Origin: an uncultured Lachnospiraceae bacterium
Lineage (GTDB): Bacteria > Bacillota > Clostridia > Lachnospirales > Lachnospiraceae
Direction: 5' to 3'
Assembly: GCA_900551115.1 (NCBI GenBank)
Contig: URUY01000011.1
Span: 37,306-101,305 of the forward strand
Length of the DNA stretch: 64,000 nucleotides
The position numbers and the translations under genes were made by a program. Below, in pieces: positions 1-8,501 of the stretch. The notes under the pieces are model-generated. The model saw only the letters and a program-made list of their open reading frames with translations. It made no database searches and was not told the origin of the DNA. Every line of letters starts with the position of its first letter. Within the stretch, counting starts at the first letter, position 1.

Positions 1-1
1 A

Positions 2-217
2 GGGATAGATTATTACCGAAATCCTGATGGCAGTCTGCCGGTTATCTCCGAGGCAACGGCAGAGTTGCTGGTTTCGGGAGAAGATGGGAAATTCTTTCAT
101 CACGATAAGAGGTATTATATTGTGGTGCTAAGGAAGGCATTTCCGAGTAAGAAATTTAATTTTCACTATATAAGACAATGTGTAATAGATATGTGGCGGA
201 TGCAAAAGAGGATTTAA
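2..217 (+). CDS. 3' end of an unidentified ICE protein (partial)
   Basis: The reading frame is open from the window edge and ends at a TAA at 215-217, giving the last 71 residues of a protein. The fragment carries RNPDGSLPVISEATAEL near its start and ends in a basic tail (DMWRMQKRI). I do not recognise the family. It lies just upstream of the AbiE operators and runs in the same direction, so it is probably the last gene of a plus-strand unit starting outside the window. Confidence 0.55.
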   Translation, partial: GIDYYRNPDGSLPVISEATAELLVSGEDGKFFHHDKRYYIVVLRKAFPSKKFNFHYIRQCVIDMWRMQKRI

Positions 218-220
218 AAC

Positions 221-335
221 ATATCTTTATGGCAAAAAAACAAGAAAGTGCCAGAAAGATATTTGTTGAAAAATGAATGGAGAGTATGTTACAATATCTT
301 TGCGGCAAAAAAAGAAGTAATTGCCACAAAGATAT
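221..335 (+). promoter_or_regulatory. Promoter with two inverted-repeat operators for the AbiE operon
   Basis: Two near-identical palindromes are seen: ATATCTTTATGGCA (221-234) facing TGCCAGAAAGATAT (249-262), and ATATCTTTGCGGCA (294-307) facing TGCCACAAAGATAT (322-335). Each has one mismatch between arms. Between them sits a promoter, -35 TTGAAA (266-271), 18-bp spacer, -10 TACAAT (290-295), so the second palindrome overlaps the -10 and start region. AbiEi antitoxins of characterised systems repress their own promoters by binding paired inverted repeats, which matches this layout. Inferred: AbiEi binding here represses the operon. Confidence 0.75.
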
Positions 336-350
336 GAGGTGACGAGTAGT

Positions 351-1055
351 ATGACGTATGAAAAAGTTATTAAACAATTTGGAAATAAATTATTTACAAG
401 AAGTGAATTATTTGAAGCACTACAGAATGAAAATCCGGAACTGAATTATAATTCTTTTAAATGGATTATTTCTGAACTTGTTGAAAAGCATTTGATATAT
501 AGGATAGATTATAACTTATATAGTCGAAGCCGGGATGTATCAAATAGAATATACACACCATTGTATAGTGAAAATGCGCAGAAGTTAAAGCAAATGATAG
601 AGGAAGAATATCCTTTGGCTGATTTTTGTTTATTTGAATCATATCTGTTGAATGAATTTCTAAATCATCAGATTGCGAATAATACAGTGATTGTGCAAAT
701 GGAAAAGGAACTGGGAGGATTTTTATTTGATTTTTTACAGGAAGAATATGAAGGAAGGGTGTTATATAAGCCGAATAAGGAAAGTTTGCAGAGGTATTGG
801 AGTGAGAACTGTATTATTATAGTTGATAGGGTAAGTGAATCCCCGAAAGATAAGCAGAACCCACATGATATTGTAATCGAAAAATTACTGGTTGATATTT
901 TTGCAGAACCAACGATTAGAAATTTATTTAGCCCAAGTGAATATTCGGACATGGTGGAAATTATTATAGAGAGATATTATGTGGACGATAGGAAGATGTT
1001 ACGTTATGCAAAAAGAAGAAATGCGATTGAAAAAATTAGTAAATACTTGAAGTAG
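351..1055 (+). CDS. abiEi: AbiEi-like antitoxin of an AbiE (type IV) toxin-antitoxin system
   Basis: A 234-residue protein with an N-terminal winged-helix-like segment (FTRSELFEAL...SFKWIISELVEKHLIYRI) and a larger C-terminal domain, as in AbiEi-family antitoxins and transcriptional regulators. I chose the ATG at 351 because GAGGTG (336-341) lies at a workable distance. A longer TTG start at 321 would place the coding region inside the operator palindrome. The next gene, 13 bp downstream, is a clear AbiEii nucleotidyltransferase, which supports the call. It probably represses its own promoter through the two upstream palindromes and neutralises the toxin. Confidence 0.8.
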   Translation: MTYEKVIKQFGNKLFTRSELFEALQNENPELNYNSFKWIISELVEKHLIYRIDYNLYSRSRDVSNRIYTPLYSENAQKLKQMIEEEYPLADFCLFESYLLNEFLNHQIANNTVIVQMEKELGGFLFDFLQEEYEGRVLYKPNKESLQRYWSENCIIIVDRVSESPKDKQNPHDIVIEKLLVDIFAEPTIRNLFSPSEYSDMVEIIIERYYVDDRKMLRYAKRRNAIEKISKYLK

Positions 1056-1068
1056 CAGAGGGAGAAAA

Positions 1069-2115
1069 ATGTTAACAAGAGAGAATTTCAGTAAAGAACA
1101 TATAGAAGAATTAAGACGAGACAGTGGAAATGATCCATCACTGCTGGAGCGAGTGCTATTTGCATTTGGCCTGCTTGAGGCAATTACAAGAGTTGAGTTA
1201 CCATTCATATTTAAGGGTGGTACTTGTCTTATGCTCTTATTGAAGAGACCGATGCGTTTGTCTACTGATATTGATATTATAGTTGAACCGGGTACAGATA
1301 TAGATTTATATATCAATGAGGCTGGTAAGATTTTTCCGTTTATCCGTGTGGATGAGCACAAGAGAATCGGAAAAAATAATATTGAGAAAAGACATTTCAA
1401 GTTTATGTATCTTTCTCCGGTATCCGGGAAAGAGGTAACGATTTTGTTAGATGTCTTGTTTGAGGAAAATAATTATTCTTCTGTAGTAACCAGAAACATT
1501 AAAAATGAGCTGCTCTTAGTGGAAAAGCCAGATATTATGGTTAAGATACCTAATATAAATTGTATTCTCGGAGATAAGCTGACAGCATTTGCACCACATA
1601 CTACCGGTATTCCGTTTGGGATTTCTAAAGAACTGGAGATTATGAAGCAGATGTTTGACTGCATGACTCTGTTCAGGGAAATAGATAATTTTGATGAAGT
1701 AAAAAGTACCTATGATAAAATTGTTAAGGCAGAGTTGGCATACAGAGGGTTAGAAATAAGCAAGGAAGAGGTACTGAAGGACACCATAGATGCCTGCGCC
1801 TGCATAATAGGAAGAGGCAGTATACTGGCAGAAGATTATAAGCATTACCAAAAAGGATTAAGTGGGATAAGAGGTCATATTTATAAGACAAAATATAATG
1901 GAGAATATGCTGCACTGTACGCATGTGAGGTAATGTATTTAGCAGCGAGTGTATTGACAGGACAGGAGAGGTGTCCTTTAATAACGGAACCTGAAAAATA
2001 CATAGATTCAAAGATAGCGTTACGGGAATATAATAAGCTTACTTATATGAAAAAAGCAAAACTGGAAGCTTATGGATATATTGTGGAGGCAGTAAATATG
2101 TTGGATAGGAAGTGA
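1069..2115 (+). CDS. abiEii: AbiEii-type nucleotidyltransferase toxin
   Basis: A 348-residue protein of the AbiEii/COG2253 family. The DNA polymerase beta-like nucleotidyltransferase core is visible: FIFKGGT around residues 45-51, then RLSTDIDIIV around residues 62-71, which supplies the metal-binding acidic pair of the GG...DxD signature. A lysine-containing DKLTAFAP segment near residue 170 is also typical of the family. AbiEii toxins transfer nucleotides to tRNA or related targets and cause reversible growth arrest, giving abortive infection or element stability. It is co-transcribed with abiEi. Here it probably stabilises the ICE and may also act against phage. Confidence 0.88.
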   Translation: MLTRENFSKEHIEELRRDSGNDPSLLERVLFAFGLLEAITRVELPFIFKGGTCLMLLLKRPMRLSTDIDIIVEPGTDIDLYINEAGKIFPFIRVDEHKRIGKNNIEKRHFKFMYLSPVSGKEVTILLDVLFEENNYSSVVTRNIKNELLLVEKPDIMVKIPNINCILGDKLTAFAPHTTGIPFGISKELEIMKQMFDCMTLFREIDNFDEVKSTYDKIVKAELAYRGLEISKEEVLKDTIDACACIIGRGSILAEDYKHYQKGLSGIRGHIYKTKYNGEYAALYACEVMYLAASVLTGQERCPLITEPEKYIDSKIALREYNKLTYMKKAKLEAYGYIVEAVNMLDRK

Positions 2116-2119
2116 TGAT

Positions 2120-2734
2120 TTGAGATATTATATAGCAGATTTGCATTTCTTCCACGCAAACATGAATACCAAGATGGATAAGCGTGGTTTTGCCACAGTG
2201 GAAGAAATGAATGAATACATGATACAGAAGTGGAACGGAAAGGTTCGTAAAAATGATGAGGTTGTGATTATAGGCGATTTGTCTTGGGGGACTGCAGAGC
2301 AGACAAATGAGTTACTTACAAGGCTGAATGGCAGGCTCTATCTGATTACCGGAAACCATGATAGATTTGTAAGTCAGCCGGAGTTTAGGAGCAGCCGGTT
2401 TACATGGATAAAGCCCTATGAGGAACTGTCAGATAACAAGCGGAAGGTGGTTCTTTGCCATTATCCGATTATGTGCTATAACGGACAGTACCGTGTGGAT
2501 GAAGTTGGGAACCCTAAAACCTATATGCTCTATGGTCATGTCCACGATACACAGGATCAAAGGCTGCTGGAGCAGTTTCAGGAGATTACCCGGAATACAA
2601 AAACGGTAAATGCCAGGGGTGAGGAACAGAGCATTCCCTGTAATATGATTAACTGCTTTTGTATGTATTCGGATTATGAGCCGCTTACATTGGATGAGTG
2701 GATAGAACTGGATAAGAAAAGACGATCTGTATAA
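2120..2734 (+). CDS. Calcineurin-like metallophosphoesterase
   Basis: A 204-residue protein with the metallophosphoesterase metal-binding signatures in order: IADLHF (D-x-H, near residue 6), VVIIGDLSWG (GD), LITGNHDR (GNHD near residue 80), LCHYP and YGHVHDT (GHxH near residue 140). It starts with TTG at 2120: the only nearby ATG (2116) is in another frame and stops at once, while GGA sequences of the preceding gene lie 8-12 bp upstream. It begins 5 bp after abiEii and is probably co-transcribed. The substrate is unknown. Homologues are common accessory genes of Clostridia ICEs. Confidence 0.85.
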   Translation: MRYYIADLHFFHANMNTKMDKRGFATVEEMNEYMIQKWNGKVRKNDEVVIIGDLSWGTAEQTNELLTRLNGRLYLITGNHDRFVSQPEFRSSRFTWIKPYEELSDNKRKVVLCHYPIMCYNGQYRVDEVGNPKTYMLYGHVHDTQDQRLLEQFQEITRNTKTVNARGEEQSIPCNMINCFCMYSDYEPLTLDEWIELDKKRRSV

Positions 2735-2738
2735 AAAG

Positions 2739-2780
2739 CAACCATATCGTCATATTTTCTGATTTTTGCCAATATGGTTG
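2739..2780 (+). repeat. 9-bp inverted repeat between the phosphoesterase and the next gene
   Basis: CAACCATAT (2739-2747) faces ATATGGTTG (2772-2780) across a 24-bp loop, directly after the stop codon and just before the ribosome-binding site of the next gene. There is no T-run, so it is not a standard terminator. It could be an RNA hairpin affecting mRNA stability, or an operator. Confidence 0.35.
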
Positions 2781-2797
2781 GAATGGAGGATGAAGGC

Positions 2798-3013
2798 ATG
2801 TTTCGTAAGAAGGTGCAGAAAGAAACATACGATAAAGAGAAGCTAAAACCGGTAATTAAGAGCAGTATTTGTACCGGAGAGAAGGTGGCTGGCTTCAAGG
2901 ACATTCAGACAGGGAAATTTACAGAAGTCATGCTGATTAAGGATAATAGGGATATGGATTTGTTTCTGGAGAAGTATGATATTTCTGTGGCGGAGATAAA
3001 GACGGAATGGTAA
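2798..3013 (+). CDS. Small conserved ICE protein, function unknown
   Basis: A 71-residue soluble protein starting MFRKKVQ and containing KPVIKSSICTGEKVAGFKD. I chose the ATG at 2798 because GGAGG (2786-2790) lies 7 bp upstream. Longer starts would include the ribosome-binding site. This short family is widespread in Lachnospiraceae mobile elements and is sometimes mislabelled aspartate dehydrogenase, for which it is far too short. No function can be assigned. Confidence 0.7.
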   Translation: MFRKKVQKETYDKEKLKPVIKSSICTGEKVAGFKDIQTGKFTEVMLIKDNRDMDLFLEKYDISVAEIKTEW

Positions 3014-3085
3014 AAACAGTCGTTAAAAAATGAGACACTTGTGGAGTTGTATTAATATTCTTAGAAATTTTTATGGAGGGTATAC

Positions 3086-3280
3086 ATGAAACCGAGTATA
3101 GAAATGGAATTTGAGTTTGCTTATAACTGTTGGAAGGAAAAAAAGGAATTTGATAATGAGACTGCAAAAAGTCTTAGAGAGTGTATGGATAGAACAGCAG
3201 GGAGTGAGATTGATAGAGTTGCGGAAAAATATGATGTTGCTTTTTTGAAATACATTGATGAAAGAATTGCTCAAGTATGA
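3086..3280 (+). CDS. Small hypothetical protein
   Basis: A 64-residue acidic, helix-rich protein starting MKPSIEMEF. It has a good ribosome-binding site (GGAGGG at 3075-3080). No recognisable domain. It is the last plus-strand gene before a convergent terminator. Confidence 0.55.
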   Translation: MKPSIEMEFEFAYNCWKEKKEFDNETAKSLRECMDRTAGSEIDRVAEKYDVAFLKYIDERIAQV

Positions 3281-3324
3281 TTATTGGCAAGAATGATTTT
3301 TTAATTAATAAATATACATAGCAA

Positions 3325-3358
3325 AAAGAAGCTGTCCCTTTGGAGGGGCAGCTTCTCT
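3325..3358. terminator. Intrinsic terminator between convergent units
   Basis: GAAGCTGTCCC (3328-3338) pairs with GGGGCAGCTTC (3344-3354) with a single T-G wobble and a short loop. It lies between the plus-strand AbiE unit and the minus-strand ligase operon. An A-run precedes the stem on the plus strand, which reads as a T-run for the minus-strand transcript. Confidence 0.7.
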
Positions 3359-3361
3359 ACG

Positions 3362-3727
3362 TCATGCTTCAAACATATTCTGTTCCTGATGCTTGTAAGG
3401 TTCCATACAGTCAGGATCTTCCGGAAAACGGTTGTATTTATCCGGAATAATCAGCCGAAGTACGTCCCGTCCGGTTTCTCTGACTTTCTTCAGGCGGATG
3501 TCGCAATCTGTGTATAAACCGGAAACTATATCACCATCCTGAAAGGTCTCCCCATGTTTTACCCGCATAGCTATGGTATTAAGCAGGTAGCAGTAATGCT
3601 CAGGGGGAAGGTTGATAACTACCTGAAAATTAAGGTGTCTATAATGTTCCATTCCATGGGTATGAGCATTACACAGATGTGGAAAAGGTCCCGGATCATC
3701 AATAACATAATGAATTATCCAGTCCAT
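3362..3727 (-). CDS. DUF4262-type protein
   Basis: A 121-residue protein starting MDWIIHYVIDDPGPFPHLCN with the HTHGMEHY segment characteristic of DUF4262 proteins. The biochemical function is unknown. It is the last gene of the ligase operon and starts 10 bp after the ligA stop. Its end lies against the convergent terminator. Confidence 0.7.
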   Translation of the reverse strand: MDWIIHYVIDDPGPFPHLCNAHTHGMEHYRHLNFQVVINLPPEHYCYLLNTIAMRVKHGETFQDGDIVSGLYTDCDIRLKKVRETGRDVLRLIIPDKYNRFPEDPDCMEPYKHQEQNMFEA

Positions 3728-3737
3728 ATCAGCCTCC

Positions 3738-5747
3738 TTATGCGGAAATCATATCAATAAACTGCTGTTCCGTCAGAACGGTAATGCCAAGCTCTTTTGC
3801 CTTAGCAAGCTTACTGCCTGCTTTTTCACCACAGATAAGATAATCTGTTTTCTTGGTTACAGAGCTGCCTGCAGTTGCTCCTAAGCTGATAATCTTGCTG
3901 TTGATACCGTCACGGGTAAAGTGTTCCAGTTTTCCGGTTGCTACGATTGTGCATCCTACAAATGGGTTATTCTTATTTTCTGTCATAGTGTTGTCCTCTT
4001 TTCTTTCTTCAAAATTAAATTCTTTCTGTAATGTACGCCATAATAAAATGTGATTTGAGTCATGGAACCACTCGTGGATATTGTCACGCATGGTTTCGCC
4101 AAAATCCTGTAAGCAGGTGAAATCAAAACGGTCCATGGCAGCCAGTTCAAATTCACGCAAACTGCCGTTAAAATGCTTTTCCAGTTCCCTGCTGGCGGTT
4201 CTGCCAATCATTGGAATATCCATGGCAACCACATAGCGTGCAAAAGTGGTATTTCTGCTTTCATTGATTGCTGCCTGCATCTTTTCATAAGATTTCACAC
4301 CAAAACCTTCCAAAGCAATGATTTCTTCACGATAACGCTCCAAATGGTAAAGGTCATGGAAGTTTTTCAGATAGCCAAGCTCAATCAGTCTGGCAAGCGT
4401 TGCTTCAGAGATGCCTTTGATATTCATGGCTTTCTTCTCTGTGAAATGAACAAACTGCTGTAAAATGCGGTCTGCACATTCAGGATTATCACAGTGTAAG
4501 GTCTCCACAATACGGTCTTTTTCAACGGCTCTGGAGTAGGTACGCGTTTCCTGATTGCAGCAGGGACAGAACTTGGGAATCATATCCTGATAATGTCCGC
4601 GGTCAAGATTTTCCTCTACATGGGGGATAATCATATTGCGTTTCGATACCAGGATGCGACATCCCGGATACAGTTCCAGATTTTTGATAAAGCTCAGATT
4701 ATGAAGACTGGCTCTGGATACATCGCATCCATCAATTTCTACAGTATCAAATACAGCTACCGGTGCGATTTCTCCGGTACGTCCTGTCTGCCATTCGATG
4801 GAGCGGAAGATGGTTTCGTACATGTCATCCTCAAATTTAAAAGCGATGCCATCATTGTAATGATGTCCGGTACGTCCTAAGCTTTGGGAATATGCTAATT
4901 CGTCGAAGCGGAGTACCATTCCATCAATCGGGATGTCGGAAAGTGCAGCAAGATCCGTAAGAGCCTTGATTTGTGCTTCCAGCTCAGACTCTGTAATCTC
5001 AGGAGATATTGTCACAAAAGGGCAAATTCCAAAACCAAGTTCTTTGGCTGATAAAAGCTTGCAGCTTCGACTGTCACTCATATCCGTAAATTCAGCAAAG
5101 CCCTCTAGCACATTAAAGGCAAAGAAGCTGATTTCCCTCTCCTTGCAGGTTTCTGCGCTCAAACAACGAATAGAGCCTGCAGCAAGATTTCTGGCATTGC
5201 GGTACGGCTTTCCATCACTGCCAATCAGAGTATCCTTCAGGCGTTCAAAATCACTTTTATGGATGAAGCCTTCACCGGTAATTACCAGCCTGTTTTTATA
5301 AGGAATGGTCAATGGAACATTGTGGAAGGCAGGGACATTATGGGTAATGATTTCGCCTTCCTCACCGTCGCCTCTGGTGGAGCCCTCGATTAATTTACCG
5401 TCCTCATATACCAGTTTGATGGTAAGCCCATCCAACTTCAGCATAAGCAGGGCTGCCTTCTTTTTGAGGAAAGTGATCAACTCCCGGACAGACTTGGTTT
5501 TGTCCAAGGAAAGCAGGGGAATCGGATGTTTTACCTTTTCCAAGCTGCTGACTGCCTTATAGCCTACGGTCTGTGTAGGAGAGTTGCTTAAGATGATTCC
5601 TGTTGCATCCTCCAGAGATTTCAGTTCATCGAAAAGGTGATCGTAGACAGCATCCTCTACACTGGGATTATTTTCATTATAATATTCATGGCGGTAGCGG
5701 TTGAGACGCTCCACCAGTTCGTGAATCCGTTCTACATTATTTTGCAT
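3738..5747 (-). CDS. ligA: NAD-dependent DNA ligase (LigA), ICE-borne copy
   Basis: A 669-residue protein, the normal length for bacterial LigA. The N-terminal Ia domain carries the NMN-binding YYNEN...VYDHLFDEL region. The adenylation motif is KLDG, with the catalytic lysine at about residue 104 (canonical KxDG). The zinc finger follows as CPCCNQ...CDNPEC, then helix-hairpin-helix repeats, and a C-terminal BRCT domain (from about residue 590) containing TGKLEHFTR. It seals nicks using NAD+. The host must have its own ligA, so this copy probably serves ICE replication, transfer or repair. It is transcribed from the promoter near 7,150. Confidence 0.93.
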   Translation of the reverse strand: MQNNVERIHELVERLNRYRHEYYNENNPSVEDAVYDHLFDELKSLEDATGIILSNSPTQTVGYKAVSSLEKVKHPIPLLSLDKTKSVRELITFLKKKAALLMLKLDGLTIKLVYEDGKLIEGSTRGDGEEGEIITHNVPAFHNVPLTIPYKNRLVITGEGFIHKSDFERLKDTLIGSDGKPYRNARNLAAGSIRCLSAETCKEREISFFAFNVLEGFAEFTDMSDSRSCKLLSAKELGFGICPFVTISPEITESELEAQIKALTDLAALSDIPIDGMVLRFDELAYSQSLGRTGHHYNDGIAFKFEDDMYETIFRSIEWQTGRTGEIAPVAVFDTVEIDGCDVSRASLHNLSFIKNLELYPGCRILVSKRNMIIPHVEENLDRGHYQDMIPKFCPCCNQETRTYSRAVEKDRIVETLHCDNPECADRILQQFVHFTEKKAMNIKGISEATLARLIELGYLKNFHDLYHLERYREEIIALEGFGVKSYEKMQAAINESRNTTFARYVVAMDIPMIGRTASRELEKHFNGSLREFELAAMDRFDFTCLQDFGETMRDNIHEWFHDSNHILLWRTLQKEFNFEERKEDNTMTENKNNPFVGCTIVATGKLEHFTRDGINSKIISLGATAGSSVTKKTDYLICGEKAGSKLAKAKELGITVLTEQQFIDMISA

Positions 5748-5758
5748 GGTTTTCCTCC

Positions 5759-6838
5759 TTACATGTGGCAGTCTACACCGATTAACACAATATCATCCGA
5801 TAAGGAATCAATATGGTCTGCCAGTGTGTCCGGCCAAGTGTCCTGTTTGTATTCTGAGTGATTGTCAGTTTCCACAATGTCATTCTGTGTCTGCCATCCG
5901 TCCTCTACCAGAAAAGCATAGAAGGTTATGGGATAGCGCATTGTTTCATTGAAGTGCATACGGGAAAGATAATTTTCTTCCGTTTCGCCCCTTTGGTAAA
6001 TGAGCTTGTTGCAATTAACAATACCATCCTCCGTAACGGCACCATAAATACCTTCATCACGTTCCCCTGTTAAGAACAGCTTCTTAAGGCTACAGAAGCG
6101 GTTTTTGGCTCTTAAAAGCTGCCAATCCGTTATTGTCTGCCATTCAATATCCTTCTTTCTGGCGGCACATACCCATTTGTATCCTTCAGGACAGGGAATA
6201 TTTTCCCCATAACAGCTCCAGCTGCGTTCGCCGGTGGAACATTCTGTACAGCTATCCTTTACCAGAAATAAATCTGGCCAGCGACCACCGATAGAATACC
6301 AGTCAAAGAAACCATCCGGATTGTAGTAAAAGCCATAAGCTTCCTGTTCGGGATGGTAGGAAAGTCCCCAGTATTCACTTGCATAATCGGAAAAGGATGG
6401 GTAGAGTTTTTTGACGGGATAGTTGGGAAGTGCTTTGATTCGTTTCGCAGACTTCGTTCTTTTTTCATGTCTTAAAGGACCGGCATAGCATTCGTAGACC
6501 TGGTTATCGCGAATAACATAACGGTGTTTACCTACCGATTCGTTTACGCTGATGATACGACCATTTGGAAGTTTGATACAATCCATTGTCTGTGCATAGG
6601 CAGTTTCCAAATCCTGTGTTTTATCCCAGAACTCCAAATAATCCGGATTTTCAGTACCGCAATAATATGGCTCAAGGATACTAGCGGCAGAGGATGCCAC
6701 AGCTCTTGAAAAGGTATCCCTGATGTTGTTGCAGGATGCAAGAAGTAAATCCAGTATGCAGGGAGAGTCATCGGAAGATAGCCTCTTTTCCTCTTTTAGT
6801 TTGTTGATTTGTTGTTCGACAGCTTCATTTGTCTGCAC
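5759..6838 (-). CDS. Conserved ICE protein of unknown function
   Basis: A 359-residue soluble protein with several Cys (CTECSTGERSWSCYGENIPC) and a distinctive NPDGFFDWYSIGGRW segment near residue 180. No catalytic signature is recognised. The start is uncertain: GTG at 6838 overlaps the AGGAGG sequence, and no better in-frame start exists downstream nearby. The ATG 10 bp further on is out of frame and yields only a 10-residue peptide. It is the first gene after the two leader terminators and is followed by ligA 11 bp later. Confidence 0.6.
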   Translation of the reverse strand: MQTNEAVEQQINKLKEEKRLSSDDSPCILDLLLASCNNIRDTFSRAVASSAASILEPYYCGTENPDYLEFWDKTQDLETAYAQTMDCIKLPNGRIISVNESVGKHRYVIRDNQVYECYAGPLRHEKRTKSAKRIKALPNYPVKKLYPSFSDYASEYWGLSYHPEQEAYGFYYNPDGFFDWYSIGGRWPDLFLVKDSCTECSTGERSWSCYGENIPCPEGYKWVCAARKKDIEWQTITDWQLLRAKNRFCSLKKLFLTGERDEGIYGAVTEDGIVNCNKLIYQRGETEENYLSRMHFNETMRYPITFYAFLVEDGWQTQNDIVETDNHSEYKQDTWPDTLADHIDSLSDDIVLIGVDCHM

Positions 6839-6960
6839 CTCCTCTTCAAGCGAAGGGATTGGCAGTAATTAGTGTCAGGTAATGCATGTTTTTTCTCACT
6901 CCTTTATTGTGTATTGTCATTGATGTGCATGGAATCAGATAACCTCCTTTCCCGTTGCAT

Positions 6961-7010
6961 AAAAAAAGCAGGAGTTATAGAGAATACCATGTATCTCTCA
7001 TAATTCCTGC
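6961..7010 (-). terminator. Leader terminator 2 of the ligase operon
   Basis: On the minus strand, GCAGGAATTATGAGAGA pairs with TCTCTATAACTCCTGC, followed by seven T residues. It lies between the promoter and the first gene, so transcription must pass it to reach ligA. The remaining bases of the 6,839-7,236 gap (6,840-6,960) hold only very short possible leader peptides behind AGGAG sequences and no convincing gene. Confidence 0.75.
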
Positions 7011-7034
7011 TAACGTGCAGCATAAGCCGCAAAT

Positions 7035-7081
7035 AAAAAAGCCAGAAGGCATGGAGTGTCCGACACTCTATACTTTCTGAC
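7035..7081 (-). terminator. Leader terminator 1 of the ligase operon
   Basis: A long hairpin: on the plus strand GCCAGAAGGCATGGAGTGTC (7041-7060) pairs with the complementary arm at 7062-7081. On the minus strand it is followed by six T residues (7035-7040). It is a very stable intrinsic terminator about 65 bp downstream of the transcription start, in front of the operon it would shut off. Confidence 0.82.
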
Positions 7082-7094
7082 TTCGTACAAACTT

Positions 7095-7185
7095 AAACAA
7101 CGTGTGATTCCTTTTGGAATGGCACAAATTCAATAACAAGGCTATTATAACACTATATATAGAAATAGTCAAATGATTAAATACA
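7095..7185 (-). promoter_or_regulatory. Promoter and structured leader of the ligase operon
   Basis: On the minus strand, -35 TTGACT (7167-7172), 17-bp spacer and -10 TATAAT (7144-7149), a near-perfect sigma-A promoter. Just downstream the leader holds a hairpin around ATTCC-AAAA-GGAAT, followed by CACACGTTGTTTA. The upstream TTGTATTTAATCATTTGAC, the TTGTGC before the hairpin and the CACACGTTGTTTA after it recur at the ssb promoter (18.45-18.55 kb), which suggests shared control. Confidence 0.82.
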
Positions 7186-7236
7186 AGATATAGTAAAAAG
7201 AGACGACTGTTGATACAGACGGCCCAGGTAATTGCA

Positions 7237-7473
7237 TTACTTTTTCTTAGGACACCATGCCGGTGAGGTCTTTAGCGGAACAGTATCAGAATGTACTGCA
7301 CTAAAACCGAGAAAACCGGGCATTTTGCGAATCCCTTTTTGCAGGAAATAATCCTGAATGTAGCGTTGCTCCGGATGATTACAGGAAAAACTTGTCCTGG
7401 TATTTCCAATACGCCGGTAACCGTCACAGTATTCACATTCGCTACATTTGATAGATTGCTTTTTGTCAGCCAT
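7237..7473 (-). CDS. Small Cys-rich protein
   Basis: A 78-residue protein starting MADKKQSIKCSECEYC. It contains five or six cysteines (CSECEYC, SCNHPE, WCPKK), which suggests a small zinc-binding module. The ATG at 7473 follows GAAAGGAG with good spacing. It is the last gene of the long ssb-led operon. The exact role is unknown. Confidence 0.65.
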   Translation of the reverse strand: MADKKQSIKCSECEYCDGYRRIGNTRTSFSCNHPEQRYIQDYFLQKGIRKMPGFLGFSAVHSDTVPLKTSPAWCPKKK

Positions 7474-7501
7474 ATAGATTCTCCTTTCAAAATTGATAAT
7501 G

Positions 7502-8056
7502 TTATAAGTAAGCTGCCTGCGAAGCTGTGGTACCATCTTCTTTGACTACGAAGGATTGATGGTAGTCCAATTCGTGGATTACTGCAGTGATGGTTTCAAA
7601 GGCAGTGGACAGTTCCAGATACCTTGTAATAAATCCAATTACTTCCGTATACAGGAACATTTGCAGCTCCTTCGTCAGCCTGTTTAATGCCCGTATGCGC
7701 TTTTGTTTTTCTGCAAACTCGTCAGCAAGATAGATATTCTCACGTTCCAAAAGAGTGGTCATATCTGTATCGGAAAGCATACAGGCTGCAGTATTGAACC
7801 AGGCAACAGCCGTCTGCGTACAGCTATCCTCATCACAAAACTCAATTTTCTTGTCCGGGAGCTTGTACCACAATTTGTTCTTCAGCTCCTGTAATTCATT
7901 CCACATATCAGCGGCAAGAAAACATAACTCTCTGATTTGCCCCTCGTAAAAATCCCAGTAAGGACTGTCACTTACATTGCCATTGTAATCATATTCTGTC
8001 ATGCGGTCTAAATCATCCATGATGGACCACATATCCAGCTTCTTATAAACGCCCAT
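7502..8056 (-). CDS. Conserved ICE protein, function unknown
   Basis: A 184-residue mostly helical protein starting MGVYKKLDMWSIMDDLDRM. The ATG at 8056 has AGGAGGTG immediately upstream. A longer frame upstream overlaps the preceding gene and is not coding-like. No recognised domain. It follows the zinc-ribbon gene by 10 bp. Confidence 0.65.
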   Translation of the reverse strand: MGVYKKLDMWSIMDDLDRMTEYDYNGNVSDSPYWDFYEGQIRELCFLAADMWNELQELKNKLWYKLPDKKIEFCDEDSCTQTAVAWFNTAACMLSDTDMTTLLERENIYLADEFAEKQKRIRALNRLTKELQMFLYTEVIGFITRYLELSTAFETITAVIHELDYHQSFVVKEDGTTASQAAYL

Positions 8057-8066
8057 GGCACACCTC

Positions 8067-8471
8067 CTAATGATGCAGACGCGTATAGCGACTGCCTTTC
8101 TGAACCTTCCACTCTGTATATACACCGTCAATATAGATGCGGCGCATACATAATGGACATTCAACAGTTTCCGGGCTTCTGGAGGTAAGGTAGATCTTTT
8201 CCTGACAGGTAGGGCAACAGTATCCATACATGCGTAAGGTTTCCAATACAACGGCATTACCCTGAACCTTATTTAAAGCCTCCAGCTCGGCAAGGTGTTC
8301 CTGCCTTCGTGCAATGGCTTTTTCATACCTTCTGTAAGGACCGCCAATGCCATAAGAGGACATGTTGCTGCGCTGTGTTTCGCGGAGCTTTTCAATTTCT
8401 TTCTCAGTTCTAAGCATTTCCCTGCGGATTACCTTAGAGATTTGCTCTTTGATTTTATTCATAGTATACAT
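8067..8471 (-). CDS. Coiled-coil protein with C-terminal zinc ribbon
   Basis: A 134-residue protein. The first 70 residues are a charged, heptad-like helix (REMLRTEKEIEKLRETQ), and a CPTC...CPLC pair near residues 90-110 forms a probable zinc ribbon. Such an arrangement suggests a nucleic-acid or protein-binding adaptor. AGGAGG lies upstream of the ATG. The function is not known. Confidence 0.65.
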   Translation of the reverse strand: MYTMNKIKEQISKVIRREMLRTEKEIEKLRETQRSNMSSYGIGGPYRRYEKAIARRQEHLAELEALNKVQGNAVVLETLRMYGYCCPTCQEKIYLTSRSPETVECPLCMRRIYIDGVYTEWKVQKGSRYTRLHH

Positions 8472-8501
8472 TTCGGTATCCCTCCTTTAAATTGTGCCGT
8501 A

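Noticed and set aside
2418..2609. Overlapping frame inside the metallophosphoesterase
   Set aside because: The phosphoesterase frame carries all the catalytic motifs; this one has none.
6840..6960. Leader-peptide attenuation upstream of the ligase operon
   Set aside because: Two tiny frames follow AGGAG sequences, but both lie downstream of the two terminators, so ribosomes on them could not control those hairpins in the classical way.
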